Below, piece after piece: positions 33,495 through 41,726 of a stretch of DNA of 64,000 bases (positions are counted from its first letter, which is position 1; every line of letters begins with the position of its first letter). The translations under genes were made by a program, and so were the position numbers. The DNA comes from Melaminivora suipulveris (GTDB taxonomy: Bacteria; Pseudomonadota; Gammaproteobacteria; Burkholderiales; Burkholderiaceae_C): assembly GCF_003008575.1 (NCBI RefSeq), contig NZ_CP027667.1, positions 2,690,001 through 2,754,000 of the forward strand, given 5' to 3'. The notes below the pieces were generated by a model that was not told where the DNA came from, did not search any database, and was given only the letters and a program-made list of their open reading frames with translations.

Positions 33495-34790
33495 TCATGC
33501 CCCTGCCAGCCCGCCCGCCCCGCTGCCCTGTGCGGCGGGGGGCCCGCCGTGCCAGCCGAAGAATTCGCACAGCTCGGCCTGTCGGGCCAGCGCGTCGGCC
33601 CGCCCCAGGGCGATCAGCTCGCGCGTGTAGCCATGCTCGAACAGCAGGTAGCTGGCCAGCGCCGCGTCGCGCGCGCCGGCACGGCCGCCCGCCGCGCTGG
33701 TGTCGATGCCCAGGGTGCTCAGCAGCGCCCGCACGGTCGCCGGCAGGCGCGCCAGGTGCCGCGCGGCGATGTCGTCCAGGGGTTCGCTGGGCGAGATGAA
33801 CAGCAGCTGGATCGGGCGCAGCGGGCTGTCCTGGAGCGCCGCCTGCGGAATCAGCGACAGCGTGGTGTTGATGCGCAGCAGCCGCTCGACGTCCACCGGT
33901 AGCGCGTCCAGGAAGATGCTGGACAGCGCGTGCCCGGCGATCTGCCCCAGCGCCGGGTAGTGCGCCGCGCTGCGTGGCAGCGGGGGCGGGCGCGCACGCG
34001 CCGGGGCGCCGTTCACGGTGTCCGCCTGCCGCCCGGCACCCACCACCAGCAGGCGCTCGGCGCCCAGGTGGATGGCCGGCGCGATCGGCGCCGTCTGGCG
34101 CATCGAGCCGTCGCCGAAATACTCCCGGTGCCCTTCGATGTCCACGGCCTGCGCCGGGAAGATGAAGGGGATGGCCGAGGAGGCCAGCAGGTGCGCGTGC
34201 GTGATGCGCGCACGCAGGGCGCGCCGCTGCGAGCGCACCCAGGGCTGGAAATCCTCGTGCGCGTCGAAGAAGGTGATGTGCTCGCCCGAGCTGTAGCTGG
34301 ACGCGGTCACCGCCAGCGCGCGCAGGTGCCCGTCCTGGAACAGGCCGGGCAGGCGCTCCAGCGGCACCATCTCGCGCAGCAGCCGGCCCAGCGGGGCGTT
34401 GTCCAGCAGCGAGCGCGGCCGCGTGTAGCGCCAGCGCGCCAGCATCCAGCCCAGCGACATCAGGGTGAGCCAGCGCGCGCCGCTGCGCAGCATGTGGATG
34501 GCGTCCGCGTGGTAGACCTGCTGCGCCTCGAAGCGGCTCCAGACGTGGACGATGCGCCGCACCCCGTGGTCGAAATCGTCCGCCGCGCAGGCCAGCGCGG
34601 CAGCGTTGATGGCGCCGGCCGAGGTGCCGGTGAGGATGGGAAAGGGGTTGGGCGCGTGCCGCCCGCCGTGCTCCAGCCGCAGGTCGGCGATGGCCTGCAG
34701 GATGCCCACCTGGTAGGCGGCGCGGGCGCCGCCGCCGGTCAGCACCAGGCCGGTGGCCGGTGCGGCAGGCGGAGCGTGCAGGTGGCGCAT
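33495..34790 (-). CDS. Patatin-like phospholipase
   Basis: A 431-residue predicted acyl hydrolase with a Ser-Asp dyad. The oxyanion loop GGGARAAYQVG (residues ~19-29), the nucleophile elbow GTSAG, and the Asp in EYFGDGSMRQ are all intact, in the order of bacterial patatins such as RssA/YchK-type proteins. No signal peptide is seen, so it is probably cytoplasmic or membrane-associated. It would hydrolyse phospholipids or release fatty acids. It is 49 bases after the Mrr-like gene on the same strand. Substrate unproven. Confidence 0.88.
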   Translation of the reverse strand: MRHLHAPPAAPATGLVLTGGGARAAYQVGILQAIADLRLEHGGRHAPNPFPILTGTSAGAINAAALACAADDFDHGVRRIVHVWSRFEAQQVYHADAIHMLRSGARWLTLMSLGWMLARWRYTRPRSLLDNAPLGRLLREMVPLERLPGLFQDGHLRALAVTASSYSSGEHITFFDAHEDFQPWVRSQRRALRARITHAHLLASSAIPFIFPAQAVDIEGHREYFGDGSMRQTAPIAPAIHLGAERLLVVGAGRQADTVNGAPARARPPPLPRSAAHYPALGQIAGHALSSIFLDALPVDVERLLRINTTLSLIPQAALQDSPLRPIQLLFISPSEPLDDIAARHLARLPATVRALLSTLGIDTSAAGGRAGARDAALASYLLFEHGYTRELIALGRADALARQAELCEFFGWHGGPPAAQGSGAGGLAGA

Positions 34791-34839
34791 GGCGCGTTTC
34801 TAGCCGAAATGCCGCCCGCCGGGCCAACTCCTTGCGGCC

Positions 34840-35427
34840 TCAGCCGGCCAGCAGCAGGGCGTCCAGCGCGGGCCCTTCGAGGATGGTCAGGGCATGCGCC
34901 GCGGCGAACTGGCGCGCGGCGTCGCTCACGCTGCCCTGCAGCACCACGTAGGTGCCGGCCTGTGCTCCCAGCCGCTGCACCTGGGCGTGCAACGCGCGCA
35001 GCGGCTCCAGCCCGTGGCTGGCGGCCTTGTAGCGGCGCGCGGCGATCAATACGGACTGCTCGGCGTCGCCCCGGCGCAGCAAGCGCAGGTCGGCGGGCTG
35101 GCTGGCGGGCGCGAGCGGCTCCACGGCGTGGCCCTCGGCGGTCCAGGCGCGTGTCAGGAGCGCCGCGAAATCGCGCCACGGCATGGCCGCCGCGGCCGCG
35201 CGCGCGGCATCGACCCGCGCCCGGCTGGGCGCGCGCCACTGGCGCCAGGCGGCGATGCAGCCGATCACCGCGATTGGCAACGCACCGGCGGCGGCGAACG
35301 GCACCAGGTGCGCCGGCAGCAGCGCCGCGCAGGCCAGCACGATGGCGCCGGCGATCGCAAAACTCACCCACCAGGGCGAGCGCAGCAGCATGGCAAAGCC
35401 CGAGTTGGGGGCCATCTTGAATTTCAT
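34840..35427 (-). CDS. Membrane-anchored Mrr-like restriction-fold protein, degenerate
   Basis: A 195-residue protein with two N-terminal membrane helices (~15-55: FAMLLRSPWWVSFAIAG and LVPFAAAGALPIAVIGCIAA) and a C-terminal domain resembling Mrr_cat (PD-(D/E)xK nuclease fold): MPWRDFAALLTRAW, ADLRLLRRGD, then IAARRYKAASHG. In active Mrr domains the last segment reads about (V/I)QCKRYK; here Gln and Lys of the QxK motif appear as Ala and Arg, so nuclease activity is doubtful. The domain may only bind DNA or an effector. The start is the ATG at 35427; an upstream GTG is in frame. No methylase gene nearby. Confidence 0.6.
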   Translation of the reverse strand: MKFKMAPNSGFAMLLRSPWWVSFAIAGAIVLACAALLPAHLVPFAAAGALPIAVIGCIAAWRQWRAPSRARVDAARAAAAAMPWRDFAALLTRAWTAEGHAVEPLAPASQPADLRLLRRGDAEQSVLIAARRYKAASHGLEPLRALHAQVQRLGAQAGTYVVLQGSVSDAARQFAAAHALTILEGPALDALLLAG

Positions 35428-35472
35428 GGGAAGGATCACCGGGCGTGAGGGGTGGAAGATGAGAGCGTGGAT

Positions 35473-35536
35473 GCTACTGAAATAATAGCTAACTGTTGTT
35501 TATCCATGCCGACATAAGCCGTTTTTTGCTTGAAAA
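35473..35536 (+). repeat. Dispersed intergenic repeat, copy 6
   Basis: GCTACTGAAATAATAGCTAA, then TTTATCCATGCCGACATAAG and CCGTTTTTTGCTTGAAAA. It lies between the mnmH stop and the start of the Mrr-like gene, both on the minus strand. Confidence 0.8.
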
Positions 35537-35538
35537 CG

Positions 35539-36588
35539 TCACTCTGGGTCATGCAGGGCACGCGCCAGCGCGGCTATGCCGGCAGGCGACAGGTCAGGCG
35601 CCGCCACGCGCCGGCGCTCATCCCAGCACGCGAAGTTGCGCTGCTGCGAGCGGCCGTAGTGCGGGTCGTAGTGCAGGCGCATCAGCTCGTCGAACAGCGC
35701 CGGCAGGTCGCCCGCCTGCGCCCAGGCCTGCCAGCGCTGCACGGTGGCGTGGCCGTGCAGCTCGGTGAGCTGCGCCAGGCGCTGCGCCAGCGCGGTGCGG
35801 TCGTCGCCCAGGTAGGCGTAGTCGCGCAGCAGGTAGGCCAGGCGCTCGGCGGGCGGCGCCTCGATGTCGATGCAGGCGGCCGCGCGCAGGCGCTGCACCA
35901 GCGGCACCGGCACCGACAGGCGGCCGATGCGCGCGCTCTCGCCCTCCACGTACACCGGCCGGCCCAGGTCGAAGCCTTCCAGCGCCGTGGCGATCTGCGT
36001 CTCGAAGTGTTTTTGCGAGGGCTGGGCCACGCCCGGCAGCGCGCCCAGCAGCGAGCCCTTGTGCCGCGCCAGGCCTTCCAGGTCCAGTACCTGCGCGCCC
36101 TGCGCTTCCAGGGCGTGCAGCACACGCGTCTTGGCGCTGCCCGTGGCCCCAACGACCACGCGCAAATCCAGCTGCGGCGCCAGCGCCTCGATCTGCCCGA
36201 TGACGTGGCGGCGAAACGCCTTGTAGCCGCCGGCGAGCTGCTGCGCGTCCCAGCCCACCAGGCGCAGCCACTGCACCATGGAGCCACTCCGCATGCCGCC
36301 GCGCCAGCAATAGACCAGCGGGCGCCAGGTGATGGGCTTGTCGGCCAGCGGCCCGGCCAGGTGGCGCGCCAGGTTGGCCGCCACCAGCCCGCCGCCCACC
36401 CGGCGCGCCTCGAAGGCGCTTCGCTGCACATAGAGGGTGCCGACGGTGGCGCGCTCCTCGTCGCTGAGCACCGGGCAGTTGATGGCGCCGGGCAGATGGT
36501 CCTCGGCGAACTCGGCCGGGGTGCGCGCGTCGATGATGGCGTCGAAGCCGTGGCGGTCCTGCGGGCGGATGGGGCGGTGGTGGGACAC
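35539..36588 (-). CDS. mnmH: tRNA 2-selenouridine/geranyl-2-thiouridine synthase
   Basis: A 349-residue enzyme (SelU/YbbB) that replaces sulfur by selenium at wobble uridine 34 of Lys, Glu and Gln tRNAs, using selenophosphate from SelD. An N-terminal rhodanese domain carries the catalytic Cys in VYCWRGGMRSGSM; the C-terminal P-loop domain has GATGSAKTRVLHAL. The start is the GTG at 36588 (VSHHRPIRP); no ATG is near the rhodanese fold. It is divergent from selD across 124 bases, so both selenium genes may share regulation. Its stop lies beside a dispersed repeat. Confidence 0.94.
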   Translation of the reverse strand: MSHHRPIRPQDRHGFDAIIDARTPAEFAEDHLPGAINCPVLSDEERATVGTLYVQRSAFEARRVGGGLVAANLARHLAGPLADKPITWRPLVYCWRGGMRSGSMVQWLRLVGWDAQQLAGGYKAFRRHVIGQIEALAPQLDLRVVVGATGSAKTRVLHALEAQGAQVLDLEGLARHKGSLLGALPGVAQPSQKHFETQIATALEGFDLGRPVYVEGESARIGRLSVPVPLVQRLRAAACIDIEAPPAERLAYLLRDYAYLGDDRTALAQRLAQLTELHGHATVQRWQAWAQAGDLPALFDELMRLHYDPHYGRSQQRNFACWDERRRVAAPDLSPAGIAALARALHDPE

Positions 36589-36712
36589 GGGAGGAGGGGC
36601 CGGGCGCGCGGGCGGCGCGGGGTGAATCTGGGATGATCCGGCGCTCTGTGCTCGTCGCGCTGCCGCGCCGGACGGGCGATTGTCCGTGAACCCGCAATGT
36701 CCGCCTGCCATG

Positions 36713-37780
36713 AATGCCTCTGCGCCCTCCAACCCCTCCGCCGCCCCGCGCCTGACCTCGCTTTCGCACGGCGGGGGCTGCGGCTGCAAGATCGCGCCGG
36801 GCGTGCTGTCGCAGATCCTGGCGCAAAGCGGCGCCGCGGCCCTGGTGCCGCCCGAGCTGCTGGTGGGGCTGGAGACGGCCGATGACGCCGCCGTCTACCG
36901 CCTGAACGACAGCCAGGCGCTGGTGGCGACCACGGATTTCTTCATGCCCATCGTGGACGACCCGTATGAGTTCGGCCGCATCGCCGCCACCAACGCGCTC
37001 TCGGACGTCTATGCCATGGGCGGCAAGCCCATCATGGCGCTGGCGCTGGTGGCCATGCCGGTGAACCAGCTGCCGCTGGAGACCATCGGCGCCATCCTGC
37101 GCGGCGGCCAGGACGTGTGCCGCGCCGCCGGCATTCCGGTGGCCGGCGGGCACACCATCGACTCGGTCGAGCCCATCTACGGCCTGGTGGCGCTGGGCCT
37201 GGTGCATCCCGACCGCGTGCGCCGCAACGCCGGCGCCCGGCCGGGCGACGTGCTGATCCTGGGCAAGCCGCTGGGCGTGGGGGTGTACTCGGCGGCGCTG
37301 AAAAAGGAGCAGCTGGACGAGGCGCACTACCGCGAACTGATCGCCAGCACCACGCGGCTGAACACGCCCGGCCCGCTGCTGGCCGAACTGGATGGCATGC
37401 ACGCCATCACCGACGTGACCGGTTTCGGCCTGGCCGGGCATGCGCTGGAGATGGCGCGCGGCGCGGGCGTGGCCGTGCATATCGATTGGGCGCGCGTGCC
37501 CCTGCTGCCGGGCGTGGAGCAGCTGGCGGCGCAGGGCTTCGTCACCGGCGCCAGCGCGCGCAACTGGGCCGGCTACGGGGCGGACGTGCAGCTTGCGGCT
37601 GGCCTGCCGGCCACGGCGCAGGCGCTGGTGAGCGATCCGCAAACCTCGGGCGGCCTGCTGGTGGCCTGTGCCAGCGAAGCGGTGGGCGATGTGCTGGCGG
37701 TGTTTGAACGCGAAGGTTTCGAACACGCGGCCGTGGTGGGCAGCGTGCAGGCCGGGCCGGCGCATCTCGCGCTGCGCTGA
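36713..37780 (+). CDS. selD: Selenide, water dikinase (selenophosphate synthetase)
   Basis: A 355-residue ATP-dependent enzyme making selenophosphate, the selenium donor for both selenocysteine and tRNA 2-selenouridine. The catalytic loop reads LSHGGGCGCKIAP: a Cys, not selenocysteine, is used, as in E. coli. TTDFFMPIVDDPYEFGRIAA, ALSDVYAMGG and SDPQTSGGLLVACA complete the family signature. The ATG at 36713 is chosen over an upstream in-frame TTG. It is divergent from mnmH, and the TehA-type transporter gene starts three bases after its stop. Works with selA/selB/selC at 60-63.6 kb. Confidence 0.97.
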   Translation, partial: NASAPSNPSAAPRLTSLSHGGGCGCKIAPGVLSQILAQSGAAALVPPELLVGLETADDAAVYRLNDSQALVATTDFFMPIVDDPYEFGRIAATNALSDVYAMGGKPIMALALVAMPVNQLPLETIGAILRGGQDVCRAAGIPVAGGHTIDSVEPIYGLVALGLVHPDRVRRNAGARPGDVLILGKPLGVGVYSAALKKEQLDEAHYRELIASTTRLNTPGPLLAELDGMHAITDVTGFGLAGHALEMARGAGVAVHIDWARVPLLPGVEQLAAQGFVTGASARNWAGYGADVQLAAGLPATAQALVSDPQTSGGLLVACASEAVGDVLAVFEREGFEHAAVVGSVQAGPAHLALR

Positions 37781-37783
37781 GGC

Positions 37784-38848
37784 ATGCGGGTCGGCGCGCC
37801 ACCGCAGCGTGATGCGCCGGTGCCGGCAGGCGGGCTGCGCGACCTCTCGCCCGCCTACTTCGGCCTGGTCATGGCTACGGGCATCGTGTCCCTGGCTGCT
37901 GACATGCTGGGCTGGCCGGCTCTGGCGCGCGCGCTGCTGGCGCTGAATACGGTGCAGTACGTGCTGCTTTGGGGATTGTTCCTGCTGCGCGCCTGGCGCC
38001 ATCCGCGCCGCTTCTTCGGCGACATGGTGGACCACGCCACAGGCATGGGCTACTTCACCGTGGTGGCGGGCACGGGCATCGTCGCCAGCCAGTACATCGT
38101 GTTGCTGGACAACGTGTCGGTGGGCTTTGCCCTGTGGTCATTGGCGGCGCTGCTGTGGCTGGCGCTGACCTACACCATCTTCACCGCCTTCACCATCCGC
38201 CGCACCAAGCCCGCGCTGGACCGGGGCATCAGCGGCGCCTGGCTGCTGGCGGTGGTCTCCACCCAGGCGCTGGCAGTGTCCAGCGCGCTGCTGGCCGCGC
38301 GCATCGGCCAGCCGCTGCGGCTGGAGCTGAACCTGCTGGCACTGTCGATGTGGCTGTGGGGCGGCATGCTCTACATCTGGATGATGGCGCTGATCTTCTA
38401 CCGCTACCTGTTCTTCCGCTTCGCGCCGGGCGACCTGGCGCCGCCGTACTGGATCAACATGGGCGCGATGGCGATCTCCACACTGGCCGGCTCGCTCTTG
38501 ATCCAGAACGCCCCGCATGCGCCCTTCCTGACGGCGCTGCTGCCCTTCCTCAAGGGCTTCACGGTGTTCTATTGGGCGGCAGGCACCTGGTGGATTCCGA
38601 TGCTGGTGTTGCTGGGCGTGTGGCGCTATGGCGTGCGGCGCTTTCCGCTCGCCTACGACCCGCTGTACTGGGGCGCGGTGTTCCCGCTGGGCATGTACGC
38701 GGCCTGTACCTGGCAGATGGACCGGGCGATGGAGGTCGGCTTCTTGCACACGCTGCCGCGGCTGTTCTTCGCCGTGGCGCTGGTGGCCTGGCTGCTGGCG
38801 TTCGTCGGCATGCTGCGCAGCGCGCTGCGCCACCTGCGCGCGCTATAG
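37784..38848 (+). CDS. TDT/TehA-family membrane transporter
   Basis: A 354-residue inner-membrane protein with about ten helices, starting YFGLVMATGIVSLAADMLGW, the hallmark opening of tellurite-resistance/dicarboxylate (TDT) carriers such as TehA and Mae1. Later helices include FLHTLPRLFFAVALVAWLLA. These proteins conduct small anions (sulfite, malate, tellurite-linked). It begins only three bases after selD, so it is almost certainly co-transcribed with it. A role in transport of selenite or a related oxyanion is tempting from that linkage but is inference only. Confidence 0.85.
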   Translation: MRVGAPPQRDAPVPAGGLRDLSPAYFGLVMATGIVSLAADMLGWPALARALLALNTVQYVLLWGLFLLRAWRHPRRFFGDMVDHATGMGYFTVVAGTGIVASQYIVLLDNVSVGFALWSLAALLWLALTYTIFTAFTIRRTKPALDRGISGAWLLAVVSTQALAVSSALLAARIGQPLRLELNLLALSMWLWGGMLYIWMMALIFYRYLFFRFAPGDLAPPYWINMGAMAISTLAGSLLIQNAPHAPFLTALLPFLKGFTVFYWAAGTWWIPMLVLLGVWRYGVRRFPLAYDPLYWGAVFPLGMYAACTWQMDRAMEVGFLHTLPRLFFAVALVAWLLAFVGMLRSALRHLRAL

Positions 38849-38927
38849 GCCCAGCGCCGGGAGTGCCAACTCCCCCTTGGCTAGACTCCCGGCACCTGGA
38901 AAAAAGCGATCAACGGACAACACAGCC

Positions 38928-40019
38928 ATGGCATTCACAGAGCAGGATCTGCTGGCGGCGCTCGCCAGCGTGCAGGACCCTCACACCGGTAAAGATTTCG
39001 TCAGCACGCGCGCCGTGCGCAACGTGCAAGTCGAAGGCGGCGACGTCGCCTTCGACGTCGAGCTGGGCTACCCCGCCAAAAGCCTGATCCCCGAGCTGCG
39101 CAGCCAGCTCATCGCCGCCGCGCGCACGCTGCCGGGCGTGCAGAACGTCTCGGTCAACATCACGAGCAAGATCATCGCCCACGCCGTGCAGCGCGGCGTG
39201 CAGCTGCTGCCGGGCGTGAAGAACATCATCGCCGTGGCCTCGGGCAAGGGCGGCGTGGGCAAGAGCACCACCGCCGTGAACCTGGCGCTGGCGCTGTCCG
39301 CCGAAGGCGCGCGCGTGGGCCTGCTGGACGCCGACGTCTACGGCCCCAGCATGCCGACCATGACGCGCACTTCCGGCAAACCCGACAGCGTGGACGGCAA
39401 GCTGATGGAGCCCAAGGTTTCGATGGGCCTGCAGATCAACTCCATCGGCTTCCTCGTGGACGAGGCGCAGGCCATGATCTGGCGCGGCCCCATGGCCAGC
39501 CAGGCGCTGGAGCAGCTCATCATGCAAACGCGCTGGGACAACCTGGACTACCTGGTCGTGGACATGCCGCCCGGCACCGGCGACATCCAGCTGACCATGG
39601 CGCAAAAGGTGCCGCTCACCGGCGCCGTCATCGTCACCACGCCGCAGGACATCGCCCTCATCGATGCCAAGAAGGGCATCACCATGTTCCAGAAGGTGAG
39701 TGTGCCCATCCTGGGCCTGGTAGAGAACATGGCGGTGCACGTGTGCAGCAACTGCGGCCATGCCGAGCACATCTTCGGCGCCGAGGGCGGCAAGAGGATG
39801 GCCGAGAGCTACGACATGGACTACCTGGGCGCGCTGCCGCTGAAGATGTCGATCCGCGAGCAGGCCGACAGCGGCCAGCCGACCGTCGCGGCCGAGCCCG
39901 ACAGCGAGGTGTCGCGCATCTACAAGGACATCGCCCGCAAGGTGGCGGTGAAGGTCGCGCAGCAGTCCAAGGATTTTTCCAGCAAATTCCCGACCATCAC
40001 GATCAGCAAGAAGAGCTGA
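38928..40019 (+). CDS. apbC: Iron-sulfur cluster carrier protein, Mrp/NBP35 family
   Basis: A 363-residue P-loop ATPase that carries Fe-S clusters to apoproteins. Residues 1-~90 are an MIP18-type (DUF59) domain (LLAALASVQDPHTGKDF); then the deviant Walker A loop SGKGGVGKSTTAVNLALAL, LLDADVYGPSMP, DMPPGTGDIQL and the cluster-binding CSNCGH (CxxC). Length is standard. It has a good terminator after it, shared with the convergent ABC operon. Clients are unknown; the window's many Fe-S and Mo enzymes could use it. Confidence 0.95.
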   Translation: MAFTEQDLLAALASVQDPHTGKDFVSTRAVRNVQVEGGDVAFDVELGYPAKSLIPELRSQLIAAARTLPGVQNVSVNITSKIIAHAVQRGVQLLPGVKNIIAVASGKGGVGKSTTAVNLALALSAEGARVGLLDADVYGPSMPTMTRTSGKPDSVDGKLMEPKVSMGLQINSIGFLVDEAQAMIWRGPMASQALEQLIMQTRWDNLDYLVVDMPPGTGDIQLTMAQKVPLTGAVIVTTPQDIALIDAKKGITMFQKVSVPILGLVENMAVHVCSNCGHAEHIFGAEGGKRMAESYDMDYLGALPLKMSIREQADSGQPTVAAEPDSEVSRIYKDIARKVAVKVAQQSKDFSSKFPTITISKKS

Positions 40020-40028
40020 GGCGCCCAT

Positions 40029-40070
40029 GAAAAAAGGCGCGGCGGCATTCAAGCCAGCCGCGCTTTTTTT
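40029..40070. terminator. Bidirectional terminator between apbC and the ABC permease gene
   Basis: AAAAAA, then GCGCGGC (40037-40043), loop, GCCGCGC (40057-40063), then TTTTTTT. The A and T runs on either side make it able to stop both convergent transcripts. Confidence 0.9.
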
Positions 40071-40080
40071 GTGCCTGCGC

Positions 40081-40878
40081 TCAAGCCGCCTGCGAGCCCC
40101 GGTGCGCCCAGGCCGTGGTGTGCTTTTCCACCAGGCTGAACAGCTCGTACATGAGCATCGCCATCACGCCCACCACCAGCAGCCCGGCAAAGGCCAGCGC
40201 CATCTGCATCGACGCGCCGGCGGAGACCAGCATGTAGCCGATGCCCTCATTGGCGGCCATCATCTCCGAGACCGTGGTGCCGACGAAGGCCAGCGTGATG
40301 GCGACCTTCAGCGATGCGAAAAAGTAGGGCATCGAGCGCGGCAGGCCGACCTTGATCAGCACGTCCCAGCGCCGCGCGCCCAGCACGCGCAGCACGTCCT
40401 CCAGCTCCGGCTCCAGCGTCGCAAGGCCCGTGGCGATGTTCACCGTGATCGGAAAGAACGAGATCAGGAATGCCGTCAGCACCGCCGGCCCGGCGCCGAT
40501 GCCGAACCACACCACCAAAATGGGCACGAAAGCCGCCTTGGGCAGTGCGTTGAAGGCCGTCATCAGCGGATACATGGCGGTATAGGCCAGGCGCGAGGAG
40601 CCGATGATGAAGCCCAGCAGCACGCCGATGACGATGGCCAGCGCAAAGCCCAGCATCGTCACCCAGAAAGTGCGCCAGGCATGCGCGGCGATCTGCGGAT
40701 AGAACTCGACCAGCTTGGCCCAGATGGCCGAGGGCGCGGGGAAGATGAACTCCGAGACGTTGAAGACGCGGCAGATCAGCTCCCAGACGACGACGATGAG
40801 CGCCATCAGGATGAAGGGCGAGGCGCGCTCCAGCATGCGGCGGCGCTGCATGGCGCTGCTGCTGCTGCTGCTCGTCAT
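40081..40878 (-). CDS. ABC transporter permease (nitrate/sulfonate/NMT1 type)
   Basis: A 265-residue permease of the SsuC/TauC/ThiX class with about six helices. The EAA loop that contacts the ATPase is EPELEDVLRVLGARRWDVLI. The N terminus is Ser-rich because the start is followed by tandem AGC codons. The ATG at 40878 overlaps the stop of the ATPase gene by four bases. With the ATPase and binding protein it forms a complete importer for a small organic compound, possibly a sulfonate, nitrile or thiamine precursor; the sequence does not say which. Confidence 0.92.
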   Translation of the reverse strand: MTSSSSSSAMQRRRMLERASPFILMALIVVVWELICRVFNVSEFIFPAPSAIWAKLVEFYPQIAAHAWRTFWVTMLGFALAIVIGVLLGFIIGSSRLAYTAMYPLMTAFNALPKAAFVPILVVWFGIGAGPAVLTAFLISFFPITVNIATGLATLEPELEDVLRVLGARRWDVLIKVGLPRSMPYFFASLKVAITLAFVGTTVSEMMAANEGIGYMLVSAGASMQMALAFAGLLVVGVMAMLMYELFSLVEKHTTAWAHRGSQAA

Positions 40879-41726
40879 TGCGGCACCTCGGCGTCGGCGC
40901 GGCGCAGGGCGCCTATGTGGCCGCGCAGCTCGTGCACGATGTCCGTGAATTGCGGGGTGTAGGTCAGCTCCAGCTCGCGTGGGCGCGGCAATTCGACTTC
41001 GCGGCGCACGACGAAGCGGCCTGGGCTTTTGCTCATGACATAGACCGTGTCGGCCAGGAAGACGCTCTCGCGCAGGTCGTGCGTGACCAGGATGACGTTG
41101 AAGCGCTGCGCCTGCCACAGGTCGCGCAGCGTGCACCAGAGCTCCTCGCGCGTGAAGGCGTCCAGCGCGCCGAAGGGCTCGTCCAGCAGCAGCATCTTGG
41201 GCTCGTGGATGAGGGCCCGGCACAGGCTGGCGCGCTGCTGCATGCCGCCCGACAGCTGCCAGGGGAATTTATCCTCGTAGCCGCCCAGGCCGACCTGACG
41301 CAGCAGGGCGCGGGCGCGCTCGACGTACTCGCCGCGCCGGGCGCGCAATTGCGAGCGGTGCGGCTCGACGATTTCTAGCGGCAGCAGCACGTTGTCCAGC
41401 GTGGTGCGCCAGGGCAAGAGCGACGGCGCCTGGAACGACATGCCGGAGATTTTCAAAGGCCCGGTCACCGGCGCGCCGTCGATCAGGATGCGCCCACGCG
41501 AGGGCCGGCGCAGGCCCGTTGCCAGCTTCATGAAGGTCGATTTGCCGCAGCCCGAGGGGCCGACGATGGCGATGAATTCGCCCTCCTGCACCTTCAGGTC
41601 GATGGCCTCGACGGCGTACACGCCTTGCGCCAGCAGGTCCTCGTTATAGGCCAGCCAGACGTCGTCGAAGTCGATGAAGGCCGGGCCGGCGGCAGTGGGT
41701 GCCGCAGCATGAAGCGCGCTGCTCAC
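40875..41726 (-). CDS. ABC transporter ATP-binding protein (SsuB/TauB type)
   Basis: A 283-residue ATPase. Walker A reads GPSGCGKST, the Q loop is in FQAPSLLPWRTTLDNVLLPL, the signature LSGGMQQR, Walker B LLLDEPFGALD and the H loop VTHDL. LLPWRT followed by NV is typical for nitrate/sulfonate/taurine importers. The start is the GTG at 41726, overlapping the TGA of the binding-protein gene (GTGA); its end overlaps the permease start. It powers the importer of the flanking genes. Confidence 0.94.
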   Translation of the reverse strand: MSSALHAAAPTAAGPAFIDFDDVWLAYNEDLLAQGVYAVEAIDLKVQEGEFIAIVGPSGCGKSTFMKLATGLRRPSRGRILIDGAPVTGPLKISGMSFQAPSLLPWRTTLDNVLLPLEIVEPHRSQLRARRGEYVERARALLRQVGLGGYEDKFPWQLSGGMQQRASLCRALIHEPKMLLLDEPFGALDAFTREELWCTLRDLWQAQRFNVILVTHDLRESVFLADTVYVMSKSPGRFVVRREVELPRPRELELTYTPQFTDIVHELRGHIGALRRADAEVPQ

